From positions 1,240,001 to 1,304,000 of the forward strand of contig JAPWGK010000008.1 in NCBI GenBank assembly GCA_029641185.1: a stretch of 64,000 nucleotides of DNA. Direction: 5' to 3'. Of this stretch, positions 47,460 to 59,715 are shown piece by piece. Position 1 is the stretch's first letter; every line of letters starts with the position of its first letter. This DNA comes from Pseudofabraea citricarpa. Taxonomy: Eukaryota > Ascomycota > Leotiomycetes > Helotiales > Dermateaceae. The notes below the pieces were generated by a model. That model saw only the letters and a list, made by a program, of their open reading frames with translations. It was not told the DNA's origin and ran no database searches. Made by a program: the position numbers and the translations under genes.

Positions 47460-49448
47460 TCAAGCCTCGAAGTCCAAGCACTTATCCTCAACATGCACCC
47501 GTTCCCCAGCAGTCTTCGGGCCATCATCCTGATCCTGTTCGAGGCCGACCTCAGCCATGATCGCACGCATGCGCTCCCGATCCACCGCGCCAGAGTTGTC
47601 GCCGAAGACGATATCCATCTCCTCGAGCGTCTTGTACCTGGTCTCGGGCACGAAAAGCAAGACCCAGAGAAACATGAGGAGGCAGAAGGCGCCGAAGAAG
47701 ATATACGTGCCGAACTTCAGCTTGTCCAGCATGTTGGGCGTCACCTGGCCGATGACGAAATTCATCATGTAGTTGCAGCTGATGATGATGCTGACCGCCT
47801 GGCTGCGGTGGCCGGGAGAGAAGATCTCTGACGCGAGGAGCCATGCCACGGGACCCCAGGAGTAGGAGAAATTGGCTCCGAAGATCTGGTCGATAGGTGA
47901 GCTCTTGTGTGTGCAGAATGTCGCCATGACTTACGTAGATAAAGACTACACCGATCCAGCCAGCGGCTGCTCCGCCAGGAACTTTGAAATTCCCGTCGTA
48001 GTGCCCTACGATCCCGGCTACGACGAAGTGCGCGATCATCATACCTACCGCACCAGCCATCAAGAAAATCCGACGGCCCCATCGATCAACGAAGAAGATG
48101 GCCGGGAAGGTGAAGATGAAATCGACAACACCGAGGACTCCTGTGGCGAGTAGCGACGTGGTAGTTGAGTTGAGACCAAGACTGCCAAAGATGGTTGGAG
48201 CATAGCTATTCCCAGGAGATCAGCTATAATCGATCCATAAAAGTGAACGAACCGAGACTCACTAAATGATAGCGTTGATACCAGTAAATTGCTGGAAGAA
48301 CATAAGGATACAACCCATCGTTAAGCGTTTAAACAACCCCTTATTAGTAAACAGCATGCCGACTTTTGCCAGACCAAGCGTAAAGCCTTTCTTGCCAGGG
48401 TGGAGTTCTGCAGCAGTCCGCCTGTCAAATAGAACTGCCGCTTTGATTTCTAGCCATTCCGTCTCGACGATGGCGTGGTCGTCAGGCAATGCTCGCAATC
48501 TGCTGATGGCTTGCCGACACTCGTCTTCTCGTCCTTGAGACATGAGCCATCTCGGACTGTACGGCAAGAAAGGCGCTGCAAAAAGGAGGAAAGTGGAGGG
48601 AATCACTTGTAGAATGAGAGGCAATCTCCAAGCGAGTGCTGTCTGGCCCGTACAGCCACCCTCTGGCACGTCAGTATATGGGTTGAAGACCGACCCGCCG
48701 AATTGAGCGTCGGATTCTTCATTGCATGCCTGTCCTCCGATAAAACTCGTTCCATAACATAGCCAATACGAGACCATGATTCCCGCAGCTGGGTTTTTGA
48801 AATCAGCCGTGAAATATTCGTGGGTCCAGCTAGGACTTACTGATTCCAAGCTGCTGAAAACTGACGAGAGCCCCTCGAAATTCCGAGGGCGAAATCTCAG
48901 CCAGATACAGAGGCACGACATGAGAGATCTGTCCGACGGCAATTCCAGCAATGATGCGGCCCACGAATAGATAGGCTATATTCTGCGCTGCGCCACAAAG
49001 AGCACTTCCGAGAGTGAAGAGCTAAGAGTCTCAAATCAGCATCTGAATTTCTCAAGACCTGCAAGAGTGAAAAGAAAAATAGGAAAAAGGAGAAAGAAAG
49101 ACTGACAAATGCTGCAACCATCAAGCTATACTTCCTCGAAATCCAATCTGCCAGCGGCCCATTAATAAGAGCACCCAACCAAGCACCGAGCTGGAGGCAA
49201 GACACCACCCAGCCCTTCAGCACCGGATCAGAGTAGACGTCCGGAAACTTGGATGCGAAGTTCTCTCCCGTAAGCAGGTTAGAGAGGACGCCTTGATCCG
49301 TGCCGTAGAGGAAAGATCCCACGACAGCCGTCAGCGACGAGATGAGGATATATCGATTGGCGCCCATGAGACCGCGAAAGGCTTGTTTGCGGCCTGCAGT
49401 CAACTGCTCCATGCGGGAGCTCTGCGTGGTAGTCTGAACGCCCACCAT
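47460..49448 (-). CDS. MFS sugar porter 2 (lactose/hexose-permease type)
   Basis: Five exons (49448-49107, 49021-48841, 48788-48263, 48205-47935, 47885-47460) give 581 aa. The family motifs are all present: GSFLYGTDQGVLSNLLTG, QLGAWLGALINGPLADWISR, GRIIAGIAVGQISHVVPLYL, SPSEFRGALVSFQQLGITAG, PYSPRWLMSQGRED, MFFQQFTGINAIIYYAPTIF, FSYSWGPVAWLLASEIF, and VPETRYKTLEEMD. About 12 membrane helices are expected. A loop with two cysteines (QACNEES..GGCTGQ) lies between helices 5 and 6, as in lactose permease-like fungal porters. It sits in the polyol/sugar neighbourhood and has a CTCGTCTCG site 490 bp upstream. It probably takes up the substrate of that set. Confidence 0.92.
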
Positions 49449-52110
49449 GGTGACCAGCAGTTTCCAAAAGTCGGCCGACGAGATAACCTCTCCGTGAAAG
49501 GCAAGGCAGAAGAACTACCCGGCAGAGTGAGATGTTTTATTAAATGAGATGAAGAAGCGGTATGATAACGGAAAAGTCTGATGCTGGCCGCATGGAAGTC
49601 TGTTGCAGCATCCGCGCGTTTATATACTTTACGACTCGTGAGAGTATTACTTACAAGCCCTCTCCTTCCGCATGGAGAAAGCAGCCAGCAATGAAAATCG
49701 TCACGTCACATTACTGCTGTACGCATTGCTTCTCTCAGATATCACACTGTATGAAATCGTTGACGTGTGCCGCATGGGGTAACCGACCTGGGAGATCTGC
49801 TATCTCATCGAGCGGGGGAATTAAACCTTGGGGTAAAGCTCCATCTTTCCCCAGGATTGTCGCCTTGAAAACCACCCACCAACCCCTGCTAACCGGTGTC
49901 AGAGCCCCTGCAGTAGCGAGTTTGCACTGTTCAGGCCCTCGTCTCGAGGGTGTGCGGCGGAGGGTGCTTTTGGAAGTTCCATGTCATTTCGGCTTCTTAA
50001 ACCGAACTAGCTAAACTTTATCAAATCAGAGGTAAACTGGATAGTTAAGGAAGTGGCTGGCTGTAAATGGTGGAGAATTTTTGAGCTTTTAGCTTGACGA
50101 AGTGATTTTCTAAAACACGAGTGAGAAGTTATTAGTACAGTTCCAAAAGCTACTAAAAATTGTTGTTAGAAAAAGCCCACAGTGTATTTATAACCCGCTT
50201 CATTTAAGAAAGACCAACAACGCTTAACACATCATTTATACTAAGTCTGCTGTAATTGGTAGGCGTTCGAGCGTTTTTAGAAGCATCGAAACCTAAATCA
50301 ACTGTATTAATATGGTAGTAGAGTCACTTCATGTTTGGTGCTAACAATACTTGCTTTCGTGAGAACAAGGAAGAAGCTAAACAATCACTTTCCAAATTCG
50401 CTTGTTTATAAGTAGCTGGCTTATGTAAGATAGGCACACAATACTCATTGATTCTTGTAGTCGTAGGTGCATGATCCTATAACATAACATGTAGTGATAG
50501 GTAGCTAGGACGAAATTAGAGAGCATGTATAAAGCATTTGATAAACGCTGAAGTTGGAAATAGCTACCTCATTAAAACCCACTGATCTTACTAAATTCTA
50601 AGTAAAGCCAGAATGTGGTAACGTGGCAAAGTGTTAGCAAAACGTAATATGTGCTAGCAAACCCCTCGGAACAAAGTCCACATATGAACGGAAAGAGAAA
50701 TCTACCAACGCAAGAAAAGACGAAAATCGGCAAAGAGAAGGTCTGGCCAGGGTGTTTTCTATAATGAAATATTTGAATAGTTTATTACCATTTGATCTCC
50801 ATGCTTTCAAGGCTATTCTACCATTCCTCTACATGGTTCTTGCATATTACTCCACGGAAAATATAGCCTAACATGCTGGGCTCCAAACGTTTGAATAGCG
50901 TAACACATAGCGATAGAGAAACTAGGAAAAGGTGCATCGCATCATCTTCAATAGATAGTATGCCAAAAAGCACTTCAAACCACAACTATATGATATCTCT
51001 AAAGACACCCATTACAATAAGCTGCGACAAGCCCCAAACAGATCGGACCTCAAACAGAGGTAACACAACTAAAAAGAAGGTACCAAAAAGAAGAAGGCTA
51101 AGAAGGCTATGAGATCAGTTACACACTTAGCATATGACAAGAAAGCGACTTGTCCACAACATCAACCCGATTTTCAGGATGTTCGTTTGTAAGTTTGTGT
51201 GCAAAGACGACTGGCTACTAGCCACCAAGAAAGGAAAAAAGAAAAAAGAAAAAAAAATCAATAGAGAAAAAGACATGTTACTACTAGCTATAGCATCGAA
51301 AACCACTTGGCTGTAGTTGCAAATAGTTTGCTCATATAAGAACACGATCTGGATTCCGGTTCGTATTGTATGGTAGCAGGTAGTCTTAAAACTGCCAAGC
51401 CCAACACCAGAAAAGACGAGGAAAAAAAAACTCAAGAACAGAATAAGGAATTGATCAAAACCCCAAAGAGACCCGAAATTTCCAAGATGCCATCCTGCTT
51501 AGAAGTACTTGACACGACATAAACTTATTGAAGAAAATTAGCCGTAAGAAACAACAGACTCGGATTCCACAGCACGAAATCCCGAGCTGAAAAAAAGGGA
51601 AAACACCCCACGTTGTACGGCATACAAAGAGCAGAGCTGCACTAAACCGTGGAGCAGGACAGCAAAAACGGAAATGCAGCCTGCCACTGCCACTGCCACT
51701 GCCACGGCACATGGGAAAAGGTTGTGCAACGAATCACGAAAGGGAAAGGGAGGTGGAGCAGGCAAAGAAAGTGGCAGGGCGGCGACCGAGGAAGGTGTTG
51801 GCCGACGGGCAAAACGAAACGAAACGGCAGGGAAAGTATCCCGAAAGAAGGAAATGCCAAGGGTAGGGAGGTAAGTACCCCTCCAACGCCAACCCCGCCT
51901 TGTCGTCCTACCGTACGGAGAACACAGCAGCGAGAACGTTTTCCTACTTCTACGCTGCCATACCGTACGATAAGTCTGCCGTGCAACGAGGATTCTCTAG
52001 TGATTGTGAAATTTCGGTTCTCGCTTTTTGGTTTGCTAAAGATTTTGAATTGCGGAGGTATCCTGGTGTTCACGCAACGAAACGAAACAACGCCCGCGGG
52101 GAGACCAACA
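49449..52110. other. Long AT-rich intergenic region
   Basis: 2.66 kb. The first 550 bp is the promoter side of sugar porter 2. From about 50000 to 51450 the DNA is AT-rich with no open frame of coding quality and no transposase-like translation that I could see. From 51640 to 52110 GC content rises, with GAAAGGGAAAGGGA-type purine runs and a CACTGC run (51686-51705) that may be leader of the SMP-30 gene. Confidence 0.45.
49938..49946 (+). promoter_or_regulatory. CTCGTCTCG site upstream of sugar porter 2
   Basis: An exact copy of the 9-mer (extended CTCGTCTCGAGG), 490 bp upstream of the porter start at 49448. See the shared-motif finding. Confidence 0.3.
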
Positions 52111-53346
52111 ATGCCGTTACCTAAATCCTGCCAGGTAAGTCGAAGAAGAGCTGGTACTTTCCTCGGGAAAAACAAAAGACAAAATGGAAAGCTTTGACCG
52201 ATAGTCTGAATGTATTTGTTGATCGGCTTCCCCATTAGGTATATGCAAGAGCAGAGCTCGCAGCAAAGAGACACGAGTATTTTCGGGAGGCATTTTCTGG
52301 AAGTACCCTGCCGGAAGGTGGTTTCATAGTGTACGACGAGAGGTTCCACGCGATCATCGGGAAGAATCCAACGATTGAAGTTATAGGGCAGGACACGAAA
52401 CCCTTTGCGCACGAAGCCGGTGTGTATATTCCATCCACGGGCGAGATCTTCATCACGAGCAACCATCTACGGATCGGGGGCAAGAAAAAAATCCAGATTT
52501 CCAAGGTCAAGAAGGACGGCGACGCGTGGGCTGTAGAACCAATCGAGCCTGGAATTATCTTAGCAAATGGCGCAGTGAATTATAGAGATGGGGTGTTATT
52601 CTGTGAGCAAGGATCACTTACAGAACCTGGAGGGTTGGTGTATATGGAGGCCACGGCCCCTTACAAGACGGAGGTCATCGTGAGTAATTATCATGGCCGC
52701 TGGTTTAATTCGGTAAACGATGTGGTCATACATGCGGATGGGTCCATCTGGTTCACGGATCCAACTTATGGTTACGATCAGGGTATTCGACCTCTGCCTC
52801 AACTGCTGTGTCAGACTTATCGTTATGACCCTGCAACGGGAGATATTCGAGCTATGGATGATAGCGTAAAGAGACCAAACGGCTTGTGCTTTTCTCCTGA
52901 TCAGCAGACATTATATATTACTGATACCGATGGCGTGTACGGGGCTACCCATTGCCCTGGAATTTATGTGCCAGCAAGGGCTGCATCCATGTACGTTATG
53001 TCGATCTCCTTTGAATGTACCCGCGCTGATATCAGATAGATATGCCTTCGATATAATACAGCGCCATTCTTCGCCTTTCCTAGCAAACAGACGCCTGTTT
53101 GCTTATGCGGATACTGGGATACCGGATGGTATTAAATGCGACAAGGCCGGCAATGTTTACAGTGGCTGTGGCGATGGTGTTCATGTGTGGACTCCTGGGG
53201 GAACTCTTATCGGCAAAGTTTATGTCCCTGGTGGTTGTGCAAACTTCTGCTTCGGCAAAGACGGTGAGATGTTTCTGTTGAATGAGGAGAAAATGTGGAG
53301 AGCCCAGTTGGATCCTGGTCTTCGAGGAGATCTGCTCGGGATTTGA
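52111..53346 (+). CDS. SMP-30/gluconolactonase-like beta-propeller enzyme
   Basis: Three exons (52111-52134, 52239-52990, 53040-53346) encode 360 aa. The first exon is only 24 nt and ends CAG|GTAAGT. Family hallmarks are the metal-site Glu in FAHEAGVYIPSTGEIFITS, the Asn/Asp pair in WFNSVNDVVIHADGSIWFTD, and RPNGLCFSPDQQTLYITDT. PDGIKCDKAGNVYSGCGDG and NFCFGKDGEMFLLNE form the last blades. Enzymes of this six-bladed family hydrolyse sugar lactones or related esters. No signal peptide is evident, so it is probably cytosolic. Its position after the dehydrogenase and sugar porter fits hydrolysis of a lactone made by sugar oxidation, which is inference. Confidence 0.88.
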
Positions 53347-56232
53347 AAGCTAGACAAAACCACTTTCGTTCATGACTTGTGGTCTAGCTCTGAGGCGAAG
53401 CCCCTACTCGTCGAATGAGAAATACTCAAGTGTAGTATTAGTGACCAATAAAGCACAATCAGTGGATATCTCTATGCTCAAGACTGAATTGAAAGCTTAT
53501 CACAAGTGGTTACATAGCATTTTTGCCTGCTTAAGCGAGCCATGAAATGCTCCCACATCTTTGCTTGGAAAGAGGAGAAAACTTGCCGAGAATGTAGGTA
53601 AAGTAAGACCTTCAAAAGACAGCAAACTCCTCTATACCAGATTTGAGTTGCCAGTCTACCATGAGAATCAGTAGCAGAGGCAGACACTGAACCCATGAAA
53701 TGGAAACACGAGAAACACATAAACTACTGGGCAAGTCTAGCCGAGAGCAAATGATTTCTTTTAGTCCTCGAATTCTCATACCTCCACGACTAGATCACAT
53801 AGCGCGGTCGCCGACCAAGTCAACTACTTAAAGTAAGACTTTAATTTGACGTAGCCACAAAGGTTCCTCTTCTGCCGCATCATGTGCCAGTCTAGAAGCT
53901 TCGCCGAAGCAGATGGTGTCCTTTTCGAACAACCCAAGTGTGGAAGTAAAATAGCCCCTTGCGTTAATGCAATTATAACTGGCCTCGACGATAGCTAGCC
54001 TATAGACTTTGAAGACACATGGCCGTCTTGGGATATTGCCGGCTTGGAGAACCGCTCATCAAGTTTGGTGTATTTGGTTCGTGCGTGTCGTAACGGCTCG
54101 TGTCCAAGTGCCCGCCAATTGACATGACAGCCTTTTGCCGAGGTATCTAAATAAAAAGGTAATTTATGTTTGATACCGCATCGGACTGTGTTTACCCCAT
54201 GCGAAGAACGAAAGGAAGCATAATGCCGAGCCTATTAAAGTTAAAACATTGCTCAGACGATAAATGATCATCTCACTTTTGACTAACGTTGCAACGGCAC
54301 GCTTCCGTACGGGAGAAGGAAACTAGAATTCCTTGTTTGACAACGAAGAGACGACGGAGGAAAACGTGGGGGGGAAGATCTGAAACTTTCCAGCTATGGG
54401 GAGAAGGCATGACGGCCTAACCTAGGCCTGCACATAGTAAGTTTGCGAAGTTACCAGCATCGTTCTCTTCCAAGTTCCAGCACCATGTTCGTGTCGCTAC
54501 TGTACCCAAGAAACCCGAGCAGGTTGAATGATGTAAAAGATTCCCACCGTGATTGGATATGGTGAGCTCAACAGAGACAGAGACCCATCAAAAAAAGCCG
54601 ATGGATCATGGAAGATTAGTGACTTGGCGAAATGACAGATCACTAAAAGTCAATCAGGGCTGAATGGGGAATCAAAGTTTGGTGCACAGAAAAGCGTTTC
54701 CTCTGCCGGCCTGCTCGTTTCCGGCCAGGATCGAGATTACCGTGGTCGTTCTCGACTGCCGTGCGTCGTCGCTAACTCTTCCTCTTCCTCTTCCTCTGGC
54801 GGCCGCGGCACAGCAGCACAGCACAGCTCGCTGCTCAGGCATTTTGGGCAAAAGATTCTTCCTTCGACTCTCGAAAGCAGTCTGGTTTTGCCGACCTGCA
54901 TGCACCGGCTTTACGCGTCAGTGCTATAATATTGCGATGGTCCTATTATTTTGCTGCTCTCGCGGCAGGAGGAAGAGGCCGGTGCTGCCGGTGACGGCAC
55001 CTGCAGTAGCACGCGGGTTTTGGCTTTGCCCTCATAACAAGTTCACCAGCACAGCGAATTAAGGTTTCTCGACGGTACAGGATGACAAGGGCTCCACGGG
55101 ACCAGGTTGCTAGCAAGCCTGAGGTGAGGGTGACGTTTGCGTGCAGCAGTGGGAGATTGTGTCGGCGTGTTGTTTCTCCCTATTCCTCCCCAAGATCGTG
55201 TGCTACCCGTACACACTGCGACGGTAGCACAATTCGACTCCACTAGTTGCATTCCTGAATGGCCTTGTCGAATGTTCTTTGACGATTCCATTTCACTCTG
55301 AAACTCGGGATTTGGGTAGTATCCTGAGTACCCTGATGAGAGATGGTCGTAGTAAGAGCGAGCACCACCGGGTATGATGTGCTTGGCCCTTGTTGCTCAT
55401 CATTATGAGTAGGCCATCGCTTCAATGGCGGAAGAGGGCATCCTTCCAGCACCCTTGAGATCCCCACATTCGAGTCCCGGGCACAGTCCGTGATTGGCAG
55501 TGATATCGGCACGGTCCGTGATACAGAGGAATATCGCTGGCGCTATCAGCAAGGCCGTCAGGGCACTCCGGGCGTTGATCCAGGGCTGTTCAGCGCCCAT
55601 CTCTTCTAGCCAGCGCCGTGGCAGTGCGCTAGAGCGTTCATCCGCACAAGATTGAAAAATGGACTCCCGTCGTCGTCCCCTCTGGCTCTGGCCGTCTCCC
55701 AATGAGGAAGGGTTACAACATGCTCGCTGCCATCGGTCGAGTCGAAGAAATTAACCTTGTTCCATGCACCGAAGCATCTCTTGGGGCCTGTAATCCTTGA
55801 CGACAGAACCGCTGTGCTGGGAAGCAAAGTCGTATATCATGCTCCAGTGTCCCAAACCACAGCCCCGGGGCGGACACTCGTTCGACTGTGTATGCGTATC
55901 GGCTTTGATCTGGGAAAGCATTGCGAGCTGTCAGCTCTGATTAGTGCTTATTGAGACTTTGAGTGGTTCCGACACTGTGGTCAACGTACTAGTGCCAACG
56001 TGCCTGGTTCAAAAAGCAAGACGATCCCCAGAAGAAGCTGCAGCTCAGCCCTCATCACCTTCTGTATCGGGTGCTTCGTGCAGATCAAGATCCGGCAAGG
56101 CTCACGAGACGAGGGGATGCCGTTCTGATCTGCCCTTGCCACCACCACCAACCAAACCAACCTTTAAAGCCGGCACCCGTACCGTTACGTGGGAGGGAAG
56201 ACAGCAGAGACGATCACCAATCTCTCGAAGGG
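53347..56232. other. Long intergenic region, no supported gene
   Basis: 2.9 kb between the SMP-30 gene and the methyltransferase. A GC-richer part near 54660-55060 has a 133-codon open frame with a CTTCCTCTTCC run, but its composition is not protein-like. Another open frame at 55944-56267 is Ser/Arg/Pro-rich and could be upstream coding or leader of the methyltransferase. Neither is called. Confidence 0.45.
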
Positions 56233-57802
56233 ATGGTAGGCCCTTCAAAGGTCGCACCTTTTCCTGACGACGAGGAAGTCGGGAGGGTCGAGGAGGTTGA
56301 AGCGGTTGAGGAGTTGCGGGAGGAGGAGAACGAGGCGAACGAGGAGAACGAGAACGATGAAGCCCGGGAAGCGCCCAAGAGCTCAGCGCACAGTTTTGCC
56401 ACGAGTATCACAAGTACCGGCACAATCATCGAGTGCGACGTAGGTGCCTTTCACCCACGGCAGATGTGTGCAAAATAGCTAAACCCCCGTCCACAGTCGT
56501 CGATATCAACCACAGACGACGATGCGTAAGTGCATTCGGAACAAGACTGCTTGCTGTGCACTCAACTAACCTTCACCAGCTCTGGCTCAGACCCGGGCGC
56601 AACCGTCTCAGTGACCAGCAACGTCTGGAAATTCGACAAGGAGAACGGCCGTACATATCATGGATTCAGATCGGGTGGTAGGTTTTTTTTTCCTTTTTCG
56701 TGCCCCTCGTCTCTCACCCCACTTCCCGCCGCCGTGTGTCTAATGAGGTTTGCCATCCATACAGTCTATTACTATCCCAACGACGCCTCCGAAACAGAAC
56801 GACTCGACTTTCAGTATCATGTCATCCAGGAAGCACTGTCTAATAAATTGCACTTTGCGCCGCTGACCAATCCCGAGACCGTTCTCGATGTTGGGACGGG
56901 TACGGGCGTTTGGGCGATTGAGATGGGCGATGCATACCCGGACGCCATAATAGAAGCAACAGACTTATCACCAATACAACCCGACTCGGTCCCGGAAAAT
57001 GTACAGTTCATAATAGATGACGCGGCCGAGGATGACTGGGCCGTCCCAGAAGGCCATTATGATTTCATCCACACACGGATCATGATGGGCAGTTTTGAAG
57101 ATTTCAGCGAGATTGTCAAGAAGGGATTCCGATATACCAAACCGGGGGGCTGGATGGAGAGCCAGGATGTGATGCACCCGCCCTTCTGCGATGACAAAAC
57201 AATGCCCCGAGACTGGCCTTTTAGGGAATGGAGCAAGTCGATCGAAGAAGCTGCCCTACAAGCTGGACGACCGCTGAGGATCGCCAACAAGCTCAAGCGA
57301 TGGTATATCGAGGCTGGGTTTGTAGACGTCCAAGAAAAAGTCGTCAAACTTCCCATCAACACATGGCCCAGGGACAAGAATTTCAAGGTGCTCGGGCAAT
57401 GGTGGTGCGAGAATCTGCTTTCCGGTCTGCAAGGCTTCAGTCTTGCTCTACTTTCTCGCGTCTTCAGCTGGACCAAGGACGAAATCGAGGCGAGTTTTTG
57501 TCCTGTAATATTGACGGAGCGACTGCTAATTTATCGAACAGGTATACCTCGTCAATGTACGAAGGGCAATGACAGATAGAAAAGTTCATGCATACCACAA
57601 ATTCTACACGGTATGGGGTCGCAAACCATATCCACACGAAATCGTCCGTCCAGCTGCCAGTGCCACCAAGGATATCTCGAAACAGAACAACAACTCAATA
57701 ACATTTGCCGACCCGATCATTGCGGAACCAGAAGCAAACAAGCTTGAGGAGACGAGCTTACCGCCTTTACCAATTCCGGAGAATGCAGAAGAGCATTTAT
57801 AA
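56233..57802 (+). CDS. SAM-dependent methyltransferase (LaeA-like/TAM class)
   Basis: Five exons (56233-56439, 56497-56525, 56580-56677, 56765-57489, 57542-57802) give 439 aa. The second exon is just 29 nt. The last intron has a GC donor (GCGAGT..CTAAT..AACAG). A Glu/Asn-rich N-terminus precedes the conserved entry KENGRTYHGFRSGVYYYPND. SAM motif I is VLDVGTGTGVWAIEM, motif II DLSPIQPDSVPENVQFIIDD, and motif III YTKPGGWMESQDV. This layout is that of the large fungal LaeA-like methyltransferase group, whose substrates are mostly unknown. The start at 56233 is the first ATG in frame; longer upstream coding cannot be excluded. There is no secondary-metabolite core gene nearby. Confidence 0.87.
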
Positions 57803-58548
57803 ACGATACCCGAGACAACCGACGGTATTATCGAACACTACTTCATCTTTCGCCACTGTGAGTTTAGATGCACCATATTCGACGTTGTTGGTGGGGAAAC
57901 CACAATGTCTACAAAATCAGGATAATTTTCAGAACCAGGCTCTGACCAGGACCTTGCCATACATGCAATTGAGAAGCTCGGTTTGTGTAGCGTATAGCGT
58001 CCGGGCATTGTGTGAGAACTTTAGGATGTCGCGCAAAATTATGTTACCAATGAAGATTTGGAAAAGGGGGGGAAGGGTAATGAAATGAAATGGGCGAGGG
58101 CTTGTGAAAGGAAAGCTGGCGTTATCTTGGTACTATAGACTTGGTGTCCCCGGACTGCAAAAATCAAAAAATAATTGGTTTGAAGGACCCCCCTCTCTAC
58201 TCCCCCGACTCGAAATATATAGATGTCTGGCAAATAAATGTCCACCGTTTCGAATCTTCTCATTAGGAAAGATCAGCGCTGGAGGTAATTAATGTGAATT
58301 TCGATCTTGTGTCTTGCTTGTCTGAGCGCGTGTCTGTACCTTATGGGCGTGCTCTTTGCCCTCTCTCGATCGCTGCTGATGATCTCGCCTGTGGTGGTGG
58401 GGTTGGCATACCTTCCTCGCTTCTCACTCCACCGTGAAATTCTGGACCAAAAGAAGACAATTTGAACCAAAAGAAGAAACTTGAAGATGAGCAGCAAAAG
58501 AAAAGCGCATTCAACAATTGGACGGAAATGCAAAAGGATAGTTTGATC
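57803..58548. other. Intergenic, methyltransferase to tRNA-Ser
   Basis: 746 bp, 3' flank of the methyltransferase and downstream side of tRNA-Ser. No gene or repeat was recognised. Confidence 0.5.
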
Positions 58549-58629
58549 CGACATTGACAGGATTCGAACCTGCGCGCCCGAAGGCATGAGCTTTCTAGGC
58601 TCACGTATTAACCACTCTGCCACAATGCC
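58549..58629 (-). tRNA. tRNA-Ser (anticodon AGA)
   Basis: Read on the minus strand, GGCATTG pairs with CAATGTC (one G-T pair) and the following discriminator base is G, as expected for serine. The D arm is GGCAGAGTGGTTAA. The anticodon stem TGAGC/GCTCA encloses CTAGAAA, giving anticodon AGA. A long variable arm (GCC-TTCG-GGC) and the T arm GCAGG-TTCGAAT-CCTGT support a class II tRNA. No intron. Confidence 0.93.
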
Positions 58630-59715
58630 TTGATTGGATTTGATATGGTGGAATAAGCTTATATGAGTCTATATAGAGAATATGTCTCCCCCCTAGCTTT
58701 CTCTTGTCGAGATAGAGTCAGAACAAGCCATCTCTTTTGATACCTCGGAATCTACAAGTCTTCTTTAACTTAAACCTGTTCAATCGAATCACCTCAATTC
58801 AAATCTTCTTTTGTTACTTGGCCGCAATCAACACCGTGAAGTCCGGCCACACAACATGCCGACACGCCGTTGATCTTCATTATTCAACCTTCAAGCATAA
58901 ACGACCGTCGACCCGGTTTTAAAGCCGGTCGTATAAGTCGCATGTTTGATGTTGGCAGATCATCTGTTTGACATTCGTACCCTCCTCGAACCGCTTCCGG
59001 TATCTGATATTCGGTCCCCCCATCGTCGTCTCTTGAGTCTTGTAGCTGTTGCGGTTCATCCGATTCCGAGAGGCCTGTGGTTCTGTGGGGATGCATGTTT
59101 CTTGACAGTGAAGGGAACCATGACCTATTCAGCTATCTACACTTCACTCTATTCCCCCTTGATCAAAATCCCACCTCAACTCTCTTTTGCTATAGTTCTT
59201 ATTGTTATCTTCATCGTGGTCCTTCTTCGGTAAAGCAACTCGACGACATGGCCGCGCGTATGGCCGGTCTCTCGTCTCTGCGCCTGAGTCTGCCGCCACC
59301 TCTCTCTGCAAATCGTCGCCCGGTACCACGAAGGTCCATCTATCGTGCGACGAAAGCTCACGATCTGAAGGCTTGGCTGGGCTCTTGGCAGGCACCAAAA
59401 GCTTATCAGTGACGAGTCGTGGGAGCTGTGCTGTGTGATGCTGCGTCGTCCCCATACCCACTCGCAAGGAGCGAAGTCATTGGCTCCTCGGACCTCCTGG
59501 GCGTCTATGTCTCTCTGTCTCTCTGTCGCTCTCTCGAGGAAGTCTTTTATACCTCTTAACCTCGCTCTTGTTTGTTTCTGTTTCTTATTCTCCCTTCTTC
59601 TCCTGCATATTATTTTCTTTTTGGACACTTTTGTTTTTATTTCCTGTTTTTCCCCCGGGTTGATGCCCAGTCGTTTTTCTCCCCCTCCCTACCTCTCTCT
59701 TCTCTTTCTTTAAAT
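58630..59715. other. Intergenic, tRNA-Ser to the arylsulfotransferase gene
   Basis: 1.09 kb. The final 250 bp are strongly pyrimidine-rich (CTCTCTGTCTCTCTG and poly-T), typical of a fungal core promoter and leader. No gene is supported. Confidence 0.5.

Noticed and set aside
51642..52466. 274-codon open frame on the minus strand
   Set aside because: It is antisense to the first exons of the SMP-30 gene, whose sense frame carries conserved motifs and good splice sites.
54664..55062. 132-codon plus-strand frame
   Set aside because: Low-complexity Leu/Pro and Arg/Cys composition, no recognised motif or signal, and no leader-like upstream sequence.
55944..56267. 107-codon frame upstream of the methyltransferase as its first exon
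   Set aside because: No splice pair joining it in frame to the ATG exon at 56233 could be found; kept only as possible leader.
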